Shown one piece after another: positions 18,311 to 27,041 of a DNA stretch of 64,000 bases. Source of the stretch: Vibrio ostreicida (GTDB lineage Bacteria > Pseudomonadota > Gammaproteobacteria > Enterobacterales > Vibrionaceae); contig NZ_JABEYA020000002.1 in assembly GCF_013074385.2 (NCBI RefSeq), forward strand, positions 248,001 through 312,000. The letters run 5' to 3'. Position numbers and translations under genes: made by a program. The stretch's first letter is position 1. Each line of letters starts with the position of its first letter. The notes under the pieces are model-generated. The model ran no database searches and was not told the DNA's origin. It saw only the letters and a program-made list of their open reading frames with translations.

Positions 18311-19315
18311 GTGAAAAATTGGCTTGTTGTATTTGCTTCTCTATTGATCTTAGCTGGGTGTGAACAGCCCGCTGAGCAAATTCATTTTAGTGGCCCAACC
18401 ATGGGGACCACCTACAACATCAAATATGTCTCAGCCGAGGGAATGCCATCCCCACAAGCTCTCCAGAAAGAAATTAATCGGTTATTGGAAGAGGTCAACG
18501 AACAAATGTCGACTTATCGCCAAGACTCAGAATTAAGTCGCTTCAATCAGATGAAAAATATAGAACCTTTTGAAGTGTCGCCACAAACGGCGAAAGTTGT
18601 GAAAGAAGCGATTCGTTTAAACGGTCTTACTTTAGGTGCATTAGACGTGACTGTCGGCCCACTGGTCAACCTATGGGGTTTTGGTCCTGAAGCTCGGCCT
18701 GAAGTTGTTCCAACGAATGAAGAATTGGCGATTCGTAAAGCCCAAACTGGCATACAGCATCTTAAGGTGATGGGCAACCGTCTTCAGAAAGACATACCGG
18801 CTCTATACGTTGATCTATCGACAATTGCAAAAGGTTGGGGTGTGGATGTTGTCGCGGATTATATTCAGTCTCAGGGTATCCAAAACTATATGGTTGAGGT
18901 GGGAGGCGAAATGCGCTTGAAAGGATTGAACCGCGAAGGGGTTCCATGGCGGATCGCTATTGAAAAGCCATCAACCGAAGAAAGAGCGATTCAAGAAATT
19001 ATCGAGCCAGGTGATATGGCGATTGCCACATCGGGTGATTATCGTATCTATTTCGAGAGTGATGGCGTACGATATTCTCATATCATTAATCCAAAAACAG
19101 GGAAACCGATTCGTCATAAAGTGGTCTCTGTGACAGTATTGGATCAATCGTCCATGACAGCTGATGGATTAGCGACCGGCTTAATGGTACTTGGTGAAAC
19201 ACAGGGAATGAAGATTGCTAACGATAATAACATCCCTGTTTTTATGATCGTAAAAACTGAGAATGGATATAAAGAAATGGCATCGGAAGCCTATAAGCCA
19301 TACATAAACCAGTAA
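18311..19315 (+). CDS. apbE: FAD:protein FMN transferase ApbE
   Basis: ApbE transfers FMN from FAD to threonines of NqrB and NqrC in the periplasm. The 334-residue precursor is a lipoprotein: MKNWLVVFASLLILAGC with lipobox LAGC. Family motifs include GPTMGTTYNIKY, LDVTVGPLVNLWGFG, DLSTIAKGWGVDVV, EVGGEMRLKG, and the metal-binding SMTADGLATGLMVLG. The start is GTG at 18311 with AGGAG upstream. The location right after nqrF, whose partner subunits have SGAT acceptor motifs, explains its job. The gene nqrM follows 18 bp later. Confidence 0.96.
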   Translation: MKNWLVVFASLLILAGCEQPAEQIHFSGPTMGTTYNIKYVSAEGMPSPQALQKEINRLLEEVNEQMSTYRQDSELSRFNQMKNIEPFEVSPQTAKVVKEAIRLNGLTLGALDVTVGPLVNLWGFGPEARPEVVPTNEELAIRKAQTGIQHLKVMGNRLQKDIPALYVDLSTIAKGWGVDVVADYIQSQGIQNYMVEVGGEMRLKGLNREGVPWRIAIEKPSTEERAIQEIIEPGDMAIATSGDYRIYFESDGVRYSHIINPKTGKPIRHKVVSVTVLDQSSMTADGLATGLMVLGETQGMKIANDNNIPVFMIVKTENGYKEMASEAYKPYINQ

Positions 19316-19333
19316 CAAAGTGAGCAGGTTATT

Positions 19334-19567
19334 ATGAGTACATTTCTGATTACTTTCGGCGTTTTTATCGCCGTTATAGCAGCCATGTCCGTCGGCTATA
19401 TCTTTCAGAAGAAAGTCGTTAAAGGAAGTTGTGGCGGTCTTGGCGCTGTGGGTGTTGACAAGGTATGTAATTGCCCCGAGCCTTGCGATGCACGAAAAAA
19501 ACGTGAAAAAAGAGAAGCCATCAGAGCCGAAAAATTGGCAGCATGGGAAAAAAATCGTATCAGTTAA
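19334..19567 (+). CDS. nqrM: Na(+)-NQR maturation factor NqrM
   Basis: A 77-residue membrane-anchored protein of the former DUF539 family, needed for Na+-NQR maturation, probably iron delivery to the NqrD/NqrE centre. One N-terminal helix (residues 3-24) is followed by four cysteines (33, 45, 47, 51) in the pattern C-x11-C-x-C-x3-C and a highly charged tail. It lies just after apbE, and its product is required to complete the pump encoded upstream. Confidence 0.95.
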   Translation: MSTFLITFGVFIAVIAAMSVGYIFQKKVVKGSCGGLGAVGVDKVCNCPEPCDARKKREKREAIRAEKLAAWEKNRIS

Positions 19568-19573
19568 CATGTT

Positions 19574-19596
19574 CAAGTCCGGAGTGTCCGGACTTG
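19574..19596. terminator. Terminator between nqrM and the diguanylate cyclase gene
   Basis: Perfect 10-bp arms CAAGTCCGGA and TCCGGACTTG with a GTG loop sit between the convergent stop codons. It likely serves nqrM, and the T-run is short. Confidence 0.75.
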
Positions 19597-19598
19597 AG

Positions 19599-20816
19599 TT
19601 ATTCTGTTGCGATGATTTGGTTGCGGCCGCGTGATTTTGCAACATACAGGCGATCATCTGCTACCTTTATTTGCTGTTCCAAAGGCCCTCCCAAACTGCA
19701 AACCCCAATACTAATGGTAAACATAATGTCCTTACCTTCGTAGCTAATGATGTTCGTTTCAATTCTCTGGCGCATCTTCTCTAATCGAGTCACGAATTCA
19801 TCGAGGGTAGCGTAGGTTTGAATACAGAACTCCTCTCCGCCAAAGCGCACCACGACATCATCCGGAAAATAGTGGGTGAGCAGATCAGCAATTACTTTTA
19901 GTGCGGTATCTCCGGCATCGTGGCCAAACGTATCGTTGATACGCTTAAAGTAATCGACATCCACCATTGCGATGAATCTAGCATGGCCAGCCGTGCAAGA
20001 CTGGTTAAATAGAAATCGGCGATTCCATAGGCCAGTCAACACATCTTGGTTCGCCAATTTATTCAGCTCATCTGTCGCCTCTTTCATGTCAAGGAGCTGA
20101 TGAACTCGGCAGTAAAACTCTTCTTGATTAAACGGTTTGTGCAGAAAATCATTAGCTCCAGCCTTGAGAAAACGTGCGGTAATCGTACGATCCGCACTGC
20201 CTGAAAGGCCTAAAATGGCAAGACTGTTTTTATCGTACATTTGGCGAACTTCACGCGTTAGCGCAATACCATCTTTCCCTGGCATATCGTGATCAGTAAT
20301 AACGAATGAAATGTCTGGTGTGTCTGCCAACCTATGTAACGCTTCTGAACCATTCTGAGCCTGCGTTGTTTTGATGTACTGATGTTCCAATAACTGAGTG
20401 ACGTGTTTACGTACCATTTGTGAATCATCAACGACAAGTGCGTGATGATTAACGTTGTTAATCAGACGTTTGGCTAAAGGAACGAGGTAGGATATCGAAG
20501 CCATACTGTCTTTTAGAATATAGTCCATGACTCCCTTGGCAATAAAGCGTTCCCTGTACTTCTCGCCAAAGGTGGCGGTCAGCACTATCACTTTTTGTTT
20601 TCGCGATAAAACCAGATCAATGACTTCACCATCCTGGGCATCAGGCAGACAGTAATCAAGAACAGCAAAGTGGAAGTGGTGATGCTCATCCAAGGCTTGT
20701 AATGTTTCTGCATACGATTCACACCCTATCACGTGACAGCCGATAGACTTCAACTGCTGGGTCACATAATTCCGATAAGCACGACTGTCCTCAACCACTA
20801 ATACTTTATGGGTCAC
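19599..20816 (-). CDS. Response regulator with two receiver domains and a GGDEF diguanylate cyclase domain
   Basis: A 405-residue cytoplasmic signalling protein. Receiver 1 (about 1-118) has VVEDS, phospho-acceptor Asp in VLDYCLPD, VLTAT and YILKDS. Receiver 2 (about 125-240) has VVDDS, VITDHDMPG, GLSGS and LHKPF, so both look phosphorylatable. The GGDEF domain (about 255-405) has the active signature GGEEF at 326-330 and should make c-di-GMP. The inhibitory RxxD site five residues before it is replaced by FPDD, so product inhibition through that site is probably lost. No kinase gene is adjacent. It is convergent with nqrM and divergent from dinB. Confidence 0.93.
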   Translation of the reverse strand: MTHKVLVVEDSRAYRNYVTQQLKSIGCHVIGCESYAETLQALDEHHHFHFAVLDYCLPDAQDGEVIDLVLSRKQKVIVLTATFGEKYRERFIAKGVMDYILKDSMASISYLVPLAKRLINNVNHHALVVDDSQMVRKHVTQLLEHQYIKTTQAQNGSEALHRLADTPDISFVITDHDMPGKDGIALTREVRQMYDKNSLAILGLSGSADRTITARFLKAGANDFLHKPFNQEEFYCRVHQLLDMKEATDELNKLANQDVLTGLWNRRFLFNQSCTAGHARFIAMVDVDYFKRINDTFGHDAGDTALKVIADLLTHYFPDDVVVRFGGEEFCIQTYATLDEFVTRLEKMRQRIETNIISYEGKDIMFTISIGVCSLGGPLEQQIKVADDRLYVAKSRGRNQIIATE

Positions 20817-20935
20817 TGGAGCCCCCTGATTATTACCCTATAATAATAATAAACGCATATTCTGATACTTCTATTAAAAGAGAAAAAAGATCTGTATTTG
20901 TCATTCTGATTGAACCCATCGACATATAATATATA

Positions 20936-20951
20936 CTGTTTTTATGTACAG
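20936..20951 (+). promoter_or_regulatory. LexA operator (SOS box) of dinB
   Basis: CTGT-TTTTATGT-ACAG is a perfect match to the LexA consensus CTGT-N8-ACAG, 17 bp upstream of the dinB start codon. It predicts repression of dinB by LexA and induction on DNA damage. Confidence 0.93.
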
Positions 20952-20968
20952 TTTTTGTTGTTGCTGCG

Positions 20969-22039
20969 ATGCTGATTGAGAAGAAAACCAAAATTATCCA
21001 TATTGATATGGATTGCTTTTACGCTGCGGTAGAAATGCGTGACAACCCAAGTTTTCGTGGACGGCCATTAGCGGTAGGGGGTCATGAAAAGCAACGTGGT
21101 GTTCTCTGTACGTGTAATTATGAGGCTAGGCAGTTTGGGGTGCGCAGTGCAATGCCGACTGCGCAAGCACTAAAGCTTTGTCCTGAGCTGCTGGTTGTGC
21201 CAGGTAGAATGCAGGTCTATCAGCAAATCTCTCAACAAATTAGAGGGATTTTTGCTCGGTATACACCGCTTATAGAGCCTCTTTCACTGGATGAGGCCTA
21301 TCTAGATGTCTCAGAGGTAACCTTGTATCAAGGGTCTGCGACCCTGATAGCCAAAGCCATTCGGCGAGATATATTTTCTGAGTTACACCTTACTGCCTCG
21401 GCTGGTATCGCTCCGGTTAAGTTTCTTGCGAAAGTGGCATCAGAGATGAATAAACCTAATGGTCAATATGTTATCCCTCCGGAAAGTGTTCAGCGGGAGG
21501 TGGATAAACTGGTATTGGAAAAGATACCTGGAGTGGGGAAAGTCAGTCTGGGAAAACTTCATCAAGCGGGCTTGTACACCTGTGCTGATGTTAAAAATAG
21601 TGAATATCGCGAGTTGTTACATCGGTTTGGCAAACTGGGCGGTTCTTTATGGAATAAAAGTCATGGCATTGACCCCCGTGACGTTGTTGTTGAACGAGAA
21701 CGCAAGTCTGTTGGTGTAGAACGTACCTTTAGCAAAAATATCTATACCTACGAGCAATGTTGGCACCTGATAGTCAACGAATTGTACCCTGAACTAGAAA
21801 GGCGGTTGAAAAAGGCTGTGCCAGAAAAAGGGATTATCAAGCAAGGCATAAAATTAAAATTTGCTGACTTCCAACTCACGACCATTGAGCATAACCATCC
21901 AATTCTTGATCTCGCTTATTTTAGAACATTGTTGAGGGACATTCTTATGCGACAAGATGGTCGGGAAATAAGACTGCTTGGTTTGAATGTGATGCTAAAG
22001 CCAGAACGACACATTGAGCAACTTTGTCTGGATCTATAG
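20969..22039 (+). CDS. dinB: DNA polymerase IV
   Basis: A Y-family translesion polymerase of 356 residues. The catalytic acidic motifs are DMDCFYAAVEMRDNP near residue 14 and SLDEAYLDVS near 106. KFLAKVASEMNKPNG, IPGVGKV and SVGVERTF follow in family order. The C-terminus EQLCLDL is a beta-clamp-binding motif. A perfect LexA box precedes it. It converges on the RecQ-like gene, with a single base between the two stop codons. Confidence 0.97.
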   Translation: MLIEKKTKIIHIDMDCFYAAVEMRDNPSFRGRPLAVGGHEKQRGVLCTCNYEARQFGVRSAMPTAQALKLCPELLVVPGRMQVYQQISQQIRGIFARYTPLIEPLSLDEAYLDVSEVTLYQGSATLIAKAIRRDIFSELHLTASAGIAPVKFLAKVASEMNKPNGQYVIPPESVQREVDKLVLEKIPGVGKVSLGKLHQAGLYTCADVKNSEYRELLHRFGKLGGSLWNKSHGIDPRDVVVERERKSVGVERTFSKNIYTYEQCWHLIVNELYPELERRLKKAVPEKGIIKQGIKLKFADFQLTTIEHNHPILDLAYFRTLLRDILMRQDGREIRLLGLNVMLKPERHIEQLCLDL

Positions 22040-22040
22040 A

Positions 22041-24026
22041 TTAAAGTTGTTCACCACTCTGATCATCGCATCTTGTGTCAGATGTTTGATGATTTTTCAG
22101 TGATTCGACTAGAGCAAAAACGCTTTGATATGGGGATGATGCTAGATGACCAAATCCAGCAAGGTTACGCGCCTTTATTTTTGTTAACCAAGGCGTGGTT
22201 ATACCACATAAAAACTTGGTTTTTAGGGCAGATGACAAAGGATGGGCCAACCTTTTTTCCAGCGCTTCGAGCCAAAGACTGACATCGATTTCCTGTACTC
22301 TCTGATCCGTTGGCAGGGGCCAAGGTTGATGCTCTCCGCGACAAACACTGCAGTGACCGCAATGTTCAGGTGCGTTTTTGTCAGAAAAGTAACCCGCGAG
22401 TGCCTTACTCAGGCAATCTCTGGATTGAAAGAGGGCTAGCATGCTACTAATGCGATTTAGGTCACTGCGCTCTTTGCTCTGGAACAGCGAAGCAAGATCA
22501 TGACTCAATTGATCGATGGGCCTGACTGTTGGAGTTACGGAATAGACTTCAGTCATCAGTTTGCTTTCTAGTTCTATCCATCCATGTTGATGAAAATAGT
22601 CCAAAGCTGATACGACACGGCTTCTTTCACTGCCGTAACTCTGCCACAAACGCTCAAAGTTGACGTCACACCAAAGACGGGCTTGTGTGGAACATTCAAA
22701 AATCGCATTAACAAACGTTTGTCGCTCATGGCTAAAGCGCTCAATAATATTCTGTTTTGTATCAATAAATTTAAAGCGATAATCGGCAAAGTAGCTGTAT
22801 TGAGCTGATAGCCAATCCGTCATTTCTACATACACTAAGAGCGTTTTCAAGGGTAATGGACGAATATTACTTTGATTGGCCAGACGAGAGATGACCACCT
22901 CCCAATTGGGCTCAGATTTACTGGCTTGCTGCAATACATAATGAATTTCGCTTTGTTCTGGGGTATCACCAAAAACGAAGTTTTCCAGTGTTGAAATGCC
23001 CTCTAGGTTAGCTAAAAGAAGACACTGTGAATCCAGACCATCGCGGCCAGCACGACCAATTTCTTGAGCGTAATTTTCAATTGATTTAGGCAAATCAAAG
23101 TGGATCACCCGACGAATATCAGACTTATCGATACCCATCCCGAAAGCAATGGTGGCTGCGATACAATCCGTTTTCCCTGACATGAAATCTTGTTGTATTT
23201 GCTCACGGGCCGTATTACCTAAACCGGCATGGTAAGCAGACGCATTGATACCATTGTCTAACAGCAGGGCGGCGATTCGTTCGGCACTTTGTTGCTGAGT
23301 GACATAGACGATGGTGGGCAGCTCTGGTGATGAGGCGATGGTTGAAATGAGGGTGGTGTCTTTGTCTTGTTGTGGGCATGGTTGCACCGAAATATCGAGA
23401 TTCGGGCGGTAAAATCCCGTGACGGTAATATTTTGTGGGGCAATATTAAACTTCTTTCCCATATCGTCAAGCACGTCCTGTGTCGCGGTGGCCGTTAGCA
23501 ACAAAACTTGAGGGATCGACAATTGCTTCTGAAATTTGGGTAACTTGAGGTAATCTGGACGAAAATTGTGTCCCCATTCTGATATGCAGTGGGCTTCATC
23601 GACGACTAACTGAGAAATGGTTAATTGAGACAAAAAGGCCCTGAATCGTTCGTTTTTCAAACGTTCAACAGAGACCATTAGTATTTTTATTTCTCCATCG
23701 CTGATTTGTTTCATTATGGCCTGCGATTCTTCTCGGCTTTGGTTAGAGTTCAGCGAGGCAGCTGGAATCCCTTTTCTGTTCAGGTATTCGAGTTGATCTT
23801 TCATTAAGGCCAGCAAGGGTGAGATCACCAAGGTTAAGTGAGGTAAACACAGTGCGGTTAATTGATAGCACAGAGATTTTCCTGACCCAGTTGGAAAAAT
23901 GGCGGCGCAAGAATGTCCAGCAAGAACGTGTTCCATGACTTGATACTGCCCTGCCCTCAGGGAATCAAAGCCGAAAGTGGAGTGCAGGACCCTGTAGATG
24001 GTTTCTTTGTGGGCGGATGTGTTCAT
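22041..24026 (-). CDS. RecQ-family ATP-dependent DNA helicase
   Basis: A superfamily 2 helicase of 661 residues. It has an N-terminal RecQ helicase domain with Walker A PTGSGKS (45-51), a DEAH box in VVDEAHCISEWGHNFRPDY, and motif VI QEIGRAGRDG, followed by a four-cysteine zinc region ending HCGHCSVC. No clear HRDC domain is seen at the C-terminus, which is longer than and unlike that of E. coli RecQ, so this is a RecQ-like paralogue rather than recQ itself. The ATG at 24026 is preferred to one at 24095, which would leave only 9 bp to the divergent Gre-like gene. It shares a short intergenic space with that gene. Confidence 0.88.
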   Translation of the reverse strand: MNTSAHKETIYRVLHSTFGFDSLRAGQYQVMEHVLAGHSCAAIFPTGSGKSLCYQLTALCLPHLTLVISPLLALMKDQLEYLNRKGIPAASLNSNQSREESQAIMKQISDGEIKILMVSVERLKNERFRAFLSQLTISQLVVDEAHCISEWGHNFRPDYLKLPKFQKQLSIPQVLLLTATATQDVLDDMGKKFNIAPQNITVTGFYRPNLDISVQPCPQQDKDTTLISTIASSPELPTIVYVTQQQSAERIAALLLDNGINASAYHAGLGNTAREQIQQDFMSGKTDCIAATIAFGMGIDKSDIRRVIHFDLPKSIENYAQEIGRAGRDGLDSQCLLLANLEGISTLENFVFGDTPEQSEIHYVLQQASKSEPNWEVVISRLANQSNIRPLPLKTLLVYVEMTDWLSAQYSYFADYRFKFIDTKQNIIERFSHERQTFVNAIFECSTQARLWCDVNFERLWQSYGSERSRVVSALDYFHQHGWIELESKLMTEVYSVTPTVRPIDQLSHDLASLFQSKERSDLNRISSMLALFQSRDCLSKALAGYFSDKNAPEHCGHCSVCRGEHQPWPLPTDQRVQEIDVSLWLEALEKRLAHPLSSALKTKFLCGITTPWLTKIKARNLAGFGHLASSPYQSVFALVESLKNHQTSDTRCDDQSGEQL

Positions 24027-24104
24027 ATGTTGGTTACCAGTGTGACTCAAGTGCCTTACGTAGTATTCTAAAGAGAATACGCCACAAAGAAACATGATTT
24101 TTGT

Positions 24105-24581
24105 ATGAATAAACCCGCTTTACTGCAAACGATATTAGCCGAGATGAATCGCGCCCTTGCTATTGCCAATCGTGCCACTCAACGGGCGATAGAATCGGCA
24201 ACGGATGAAGAAACCATCGCAGAGCACAAATACGATACGTTAGCATTAGAGGCTTCCTATTTAGCGCATGGTCAGGCTGTACGTGCCCAGAAATATGAAG
24301 GTGAAATCAACCTCATGAACGCTTTATCTTTGCCTCAAGATTCTGATGAGGTGAGGCATGGAACTCTCGTCACTGTGGTCGATGGAGATAACAAAATCCA
24401 ACACTTTTTTACCGCTCCTTGCGCTGGTGGTCTCACTGTTCAATTTGGTGGAATGGAAATCATGGTCGTCACGTTTGATTCGCCTATCGGTCAATCTTTA
24501 AAGGGTAAGCGGGTTGGAGATGAAGTCGTGTACTGTGTCTCATCGAAGGAATACTGGTATGACATCGAGGCAATAATTTGA
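24105..24581 (+). CDS. GreA/GreB-family transcript cleavage factor-like protein
   Basis: A 158-residue protein with the Gre architecture: an N-terminal helical coiled-coil (about 1-75) and a C-terminal FKBP-like domain with the Gre signature DSPIGQSLKGKRVGDEV (about 127-144). The predicted hairpin tip holds acidic residues (DEETIAEHKYD), though it lacks the classic GDLKENAEY sequence. It may therefore be a divergent cleavage factor or a Gre-factor homologue acting in the RNA polymerase secondary channel. It is not greA or greB of E. coli. Divergent from the RecQ-like helicase gene. Confidence 0.8.
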   Translation: MNKPALLQTILAEMNRALAIANRATQRAIESATDEETIAEHKYDTLALEASYLAHGQAVRAQKYEGEINLMNALSLPQDSDEVRHGTLVTVVDGDNKIQHFFTAPCAGGLTVQFGGMEIMVVTFDSPIGQSLKGKRVGDEVVYCVSSKEYWYDIEAII

Positions 24582-24638
24582 CGCAAGGGCTTTGAGATTT
24601 TGTTAGGGTAGCAAGGAATCTAAGAGGGTGAGTTTAAC

Positions 24639-25382
24639 ATGAAAAAAATACTGTTCATTATTCCATTGCTGATCGTGAGTCAGGCGTTTGCTAGCCAGTG
24701 TGATATTGATTTGAAGAATCACATCAGACTAAACGGTGAGATGCTCGAGATACAAAAATCTGATGGTGCGATCGCTTTGGTTGATGCGGATAACAAGTTA
24801 ATGATTCAGGGTGAAACGATATTATTGAATGCTGATCAGCAACAGGCGATGGTGGATTATCACAACAGTCTGAATGATTACCTACCGCGAGCTAAACAGA
24901 TCGCGCAGGATGGTTTACATTTGATCAATGATATCATTGATGAAGTGGCATTAAGTTTTGATGCGCCAGGTGCTTTCGATAATGTAAAAGCGTCGATTGA
25001 GCAGTTTTATGCGGGTATTGAGGAGCGATATTATCAGAACGGCGATCTTGTGTTACCCGCGGGAAGTTTTGCTTCATTTGAACAGAAATGGGCACAAGAC
25101 TTCTCACAAGCGAAAGCGGCGTTAAGTAATGAATTGATTGGCAGTGCTTTTAATGTCATGTCTGAGAAGATGAAAGCGCAAGGATCATTGAACTTAACCG
25201 ATATGGCCGACACTCTGAGCTCAGTCAAAGAGAGAATAGAGAGAAAATTAACTGAGCATTCAGCACAGGTTGAAAAACAAAGTGACGAATTGTGTGAGTC
25301 ACTTGATGCAATGGCTGATCAAGAGCAGCAATTACACCGTAAGATCCCAGAGCTCAAAAATTATCCGATTTTTTCTATCTAG
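24639..25382 (+). CDS. YggN-like DUF2884 family exported protein
   Basis: A 247-residue protein with a signal peptide (MKKILFIIPLLIVSQAFA, cut before SQCD), so probably periplasmic. The rest is mostly helical, with two later parts likely coiled coil, and matches the DUF2884 (YggN) family in pattern: an early CDIDLKNHIRLNGE segment, GETILLNADQQQ, and a long helical body. Function is not known. It is 57 bp downstream of the Gre-like gene on the same strand and may share its transcript. Confidence 0.8.
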   Translation: MKKILFIIPLLIVSQAFASQCDIDLKNHIRLNGEMLEIQKSDGAIALVDADNKLMIQGETILLNADQQQAMVDYHNSLNDYLPRAKQIAQDGLHLINDIIDEVALSFDAPGAFDNVKASIEQFYAGIEERYYQNGDLVLPAGSFASFEQKWAQDFSQAKAALSNELIGSAFNVMSEKMKAQGSLNLTDMADTLSSVKERIERKLTEHSAQVEKQSDELCESLDAMADQEQQLHRKIPELKNYPIFSI

Positions 25383-25562
25383 TGCTTTCCTCGTAGCGTG
25401 CCGCTCGTTAGCACAGCTAAACAACGCTGTATAAAATAATTTACATTTATAACAATGACGAACTTTGACAAAGTGGCAGCTAAAGCGAACAAAGGTCTGG
25501 AGCAATCAGCCTTCGTGCATTATTGTACTCGCTAACTAGTTTATAGGTGCAAGTTGAGTGGT

Positions 25563-26927
25563 ATGGCACAAGCAAATAGCAATCAATCGCGTGAGCATTT
25601 TGGTTCACGACTCGGTTTTATTCTCGCTGCGGCAGGCGCGGCGGTTGGGTTAGGAAATATTTGGGGTTTTCCGACACAAGCAGCAAGTAATGGCGGCGGT
25701 GCCTTTCTCTTGGTCTACTTGGTGATGATATTGGTCGTTGCGTTTCCAATGTTAGTCGTAGAAATGGCGATTGGTCGGTATGGGCAGGCTAACCCAATCG
25801 ATAGTATGCGTGCTTTGAATTCAAATCCTATAGCCAAATGGCTCGGTGGTTTGGTCGGTTGGATTGGTTTGAGCGTGCCTAGTGTCGTTTTGGCTTTTTA
25901 TAGTATCGTTGGAGGGTGGTTGATCTGTTTCTTGCTCGGTGCAATCACCGATTTATTAGGGCTGACATCTCTCACGGTTTGGTTTAAAGGCTTTAGTATC
26001 GAGCGTAATTTGTTCGGGACAATCACGTTTTATATCCTTACGATTTTAATTGTTCAGGGTGGCGTGAGACAAGGGATTGAGCGGTGGTCGACGCGTTTGA
26101 TGCCCGCTCTGTTTGTTCTTTTTGGCTTGCTGTTTGTGTACATAATGACGCAAACGGGAGCGATGGAAGGGCTCAAACACTATTTGATTCCCGATTTTGA
26201 GAAAGTCATGGACCGTAAGTTGATTTTAGCAGCAATGGGGCAGGGGTTCTTTTCTCTGACCATTGGTGGCTGCTCAATGCTGATCTATGGTTCATACCTC
26301 AGTAAAAAAGAGAACCTGCCGAAGATGGCAATGAATGTCACCTTAGTCGATACCGCCGTTGCGTTTATTGCTGGGCTAGTGGTTATGCCTGCGATGTTCG
26401 TGGCGATGAACAAAGGGGTGCAAATTTATGCAGAAGGTGGGGCTTTATTAAGTTCTGATACCTTGGTATTTACCGTGCTTCCTCTTATGTTCGATAGTTT
26501 GGGTATTATGGGACAACTGTTTGCCATCGTGTTCTTTTTATTGCTGACAATTGCCGCCCTGACCTCATCGATTTCAATGCTGGAATGTCCGGTAGCATTA
26601 GTCGGCGAGCGCTTCAATACTAAGCGCAGTATGAATAGCTGGATAATAGGCGGAGGGATTGCGCTGTTAAGTGTCATCATCGTTTATCATTTTAATGTGT
26701 TATTTGGGTTGGTTGCGATGGCCGCAACTCAATATCTTCAGCCTGCAGCTGCCTTATTGTTTTGTGTATTTGGTGGCTGGGTGTGGAACCGTCATCAGAA
26801 AATCAAAGAACTGCAACAAGGTTGTCCAGAATTCACTGAAGGCTGGTTTGGGAAGTTGTGGCCTGTTTATATCAAATTTGTGTGCCCAATTCTCGTGACG
26901 ACCGTCATTTGGGCATCGTTTGGCTAA
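25563..26927 (+). CDS. Sodium-dependent transporter of the NSS (SNF) family
   Basis: A neurotransmitter-sodium-symporter-family (LeuT-fold) inner-membrane transporter of 454 residues with 11-12 hydrophobic segments. The signature in TM1 is GAAVGLGNIWGFPTQAASNGGG, containing the unwound substrate and Na+ site. The substrate is likely an amino acid but cannot be told from sequence. A TTG three codons upstream (25554) has a closer AGGTG ribosome site, so the exact start is uncertain; the ATG gives MAQANSNQSREHFGSR. It converges on pepD, which could mean shared use of amino acids or peptides. Confidence 0.85.
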   Translation: MAQANSNQSREHFGSRLGFILAAAGAAVGLGNIWGFPTQAASNGGGAFLLVYLVMILVVAFPMLVVEMAIGRYGQANPIDSMRALNSNPIAKWLGGLVGWIGLSVPSVVLAFYSIVGGWLICFLLGAITDLLGLTSLTVWFKGFSIERNLFGTITFYILTILIVQGGVRQGIERWSTRLMPALFVLFGLLFVYIMTQTGAMEGLKHYLIPDFEKVMDRKLILAAMGQGFFSLTIGGCSMLIYGSYLSKKENLPKMAMNVTLVDTAVAFIAGLVVMPAMFVAMNKGVQIYAEGGALLSSDTLVFTVLPLMFDSLGIMGQLFAIVFFLLLTIAALTSSISMLECPVALVGERFNTKRSMNSWIIGGGIALLSVIIVYHFNVLFGLVAMAATQYLQPAAALLFCVFGGWVWNRHQKIKELQQGCPEFTEGWFGKLWPVYIKFVCPILVTTVIWASFG

Positions 26928-26999
26928 ATGTTAGTGCGTGGGCTAGAAACTAAAAGGTAGCCCATTAGCGCGATGGGTGAGTGAGAGGCCTTTCCACCT

Positions 27000-27024
27000 A
27001 AAGCCAGCACTTGCGGCTGGCTTT
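27000..27024. terminator. Hairpin between the NSS transporter gene and pepD
   Basis: Arms AAAGCCAGC and GCTGGCTTT around ACTTGCG lie between convergent stops. Likely bidirectional. The left arm and loop are also found at 58208-58223. Confidence 0.75.
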
Positions 27025-27041
27025 GAATCAGAAAGCCGTGG

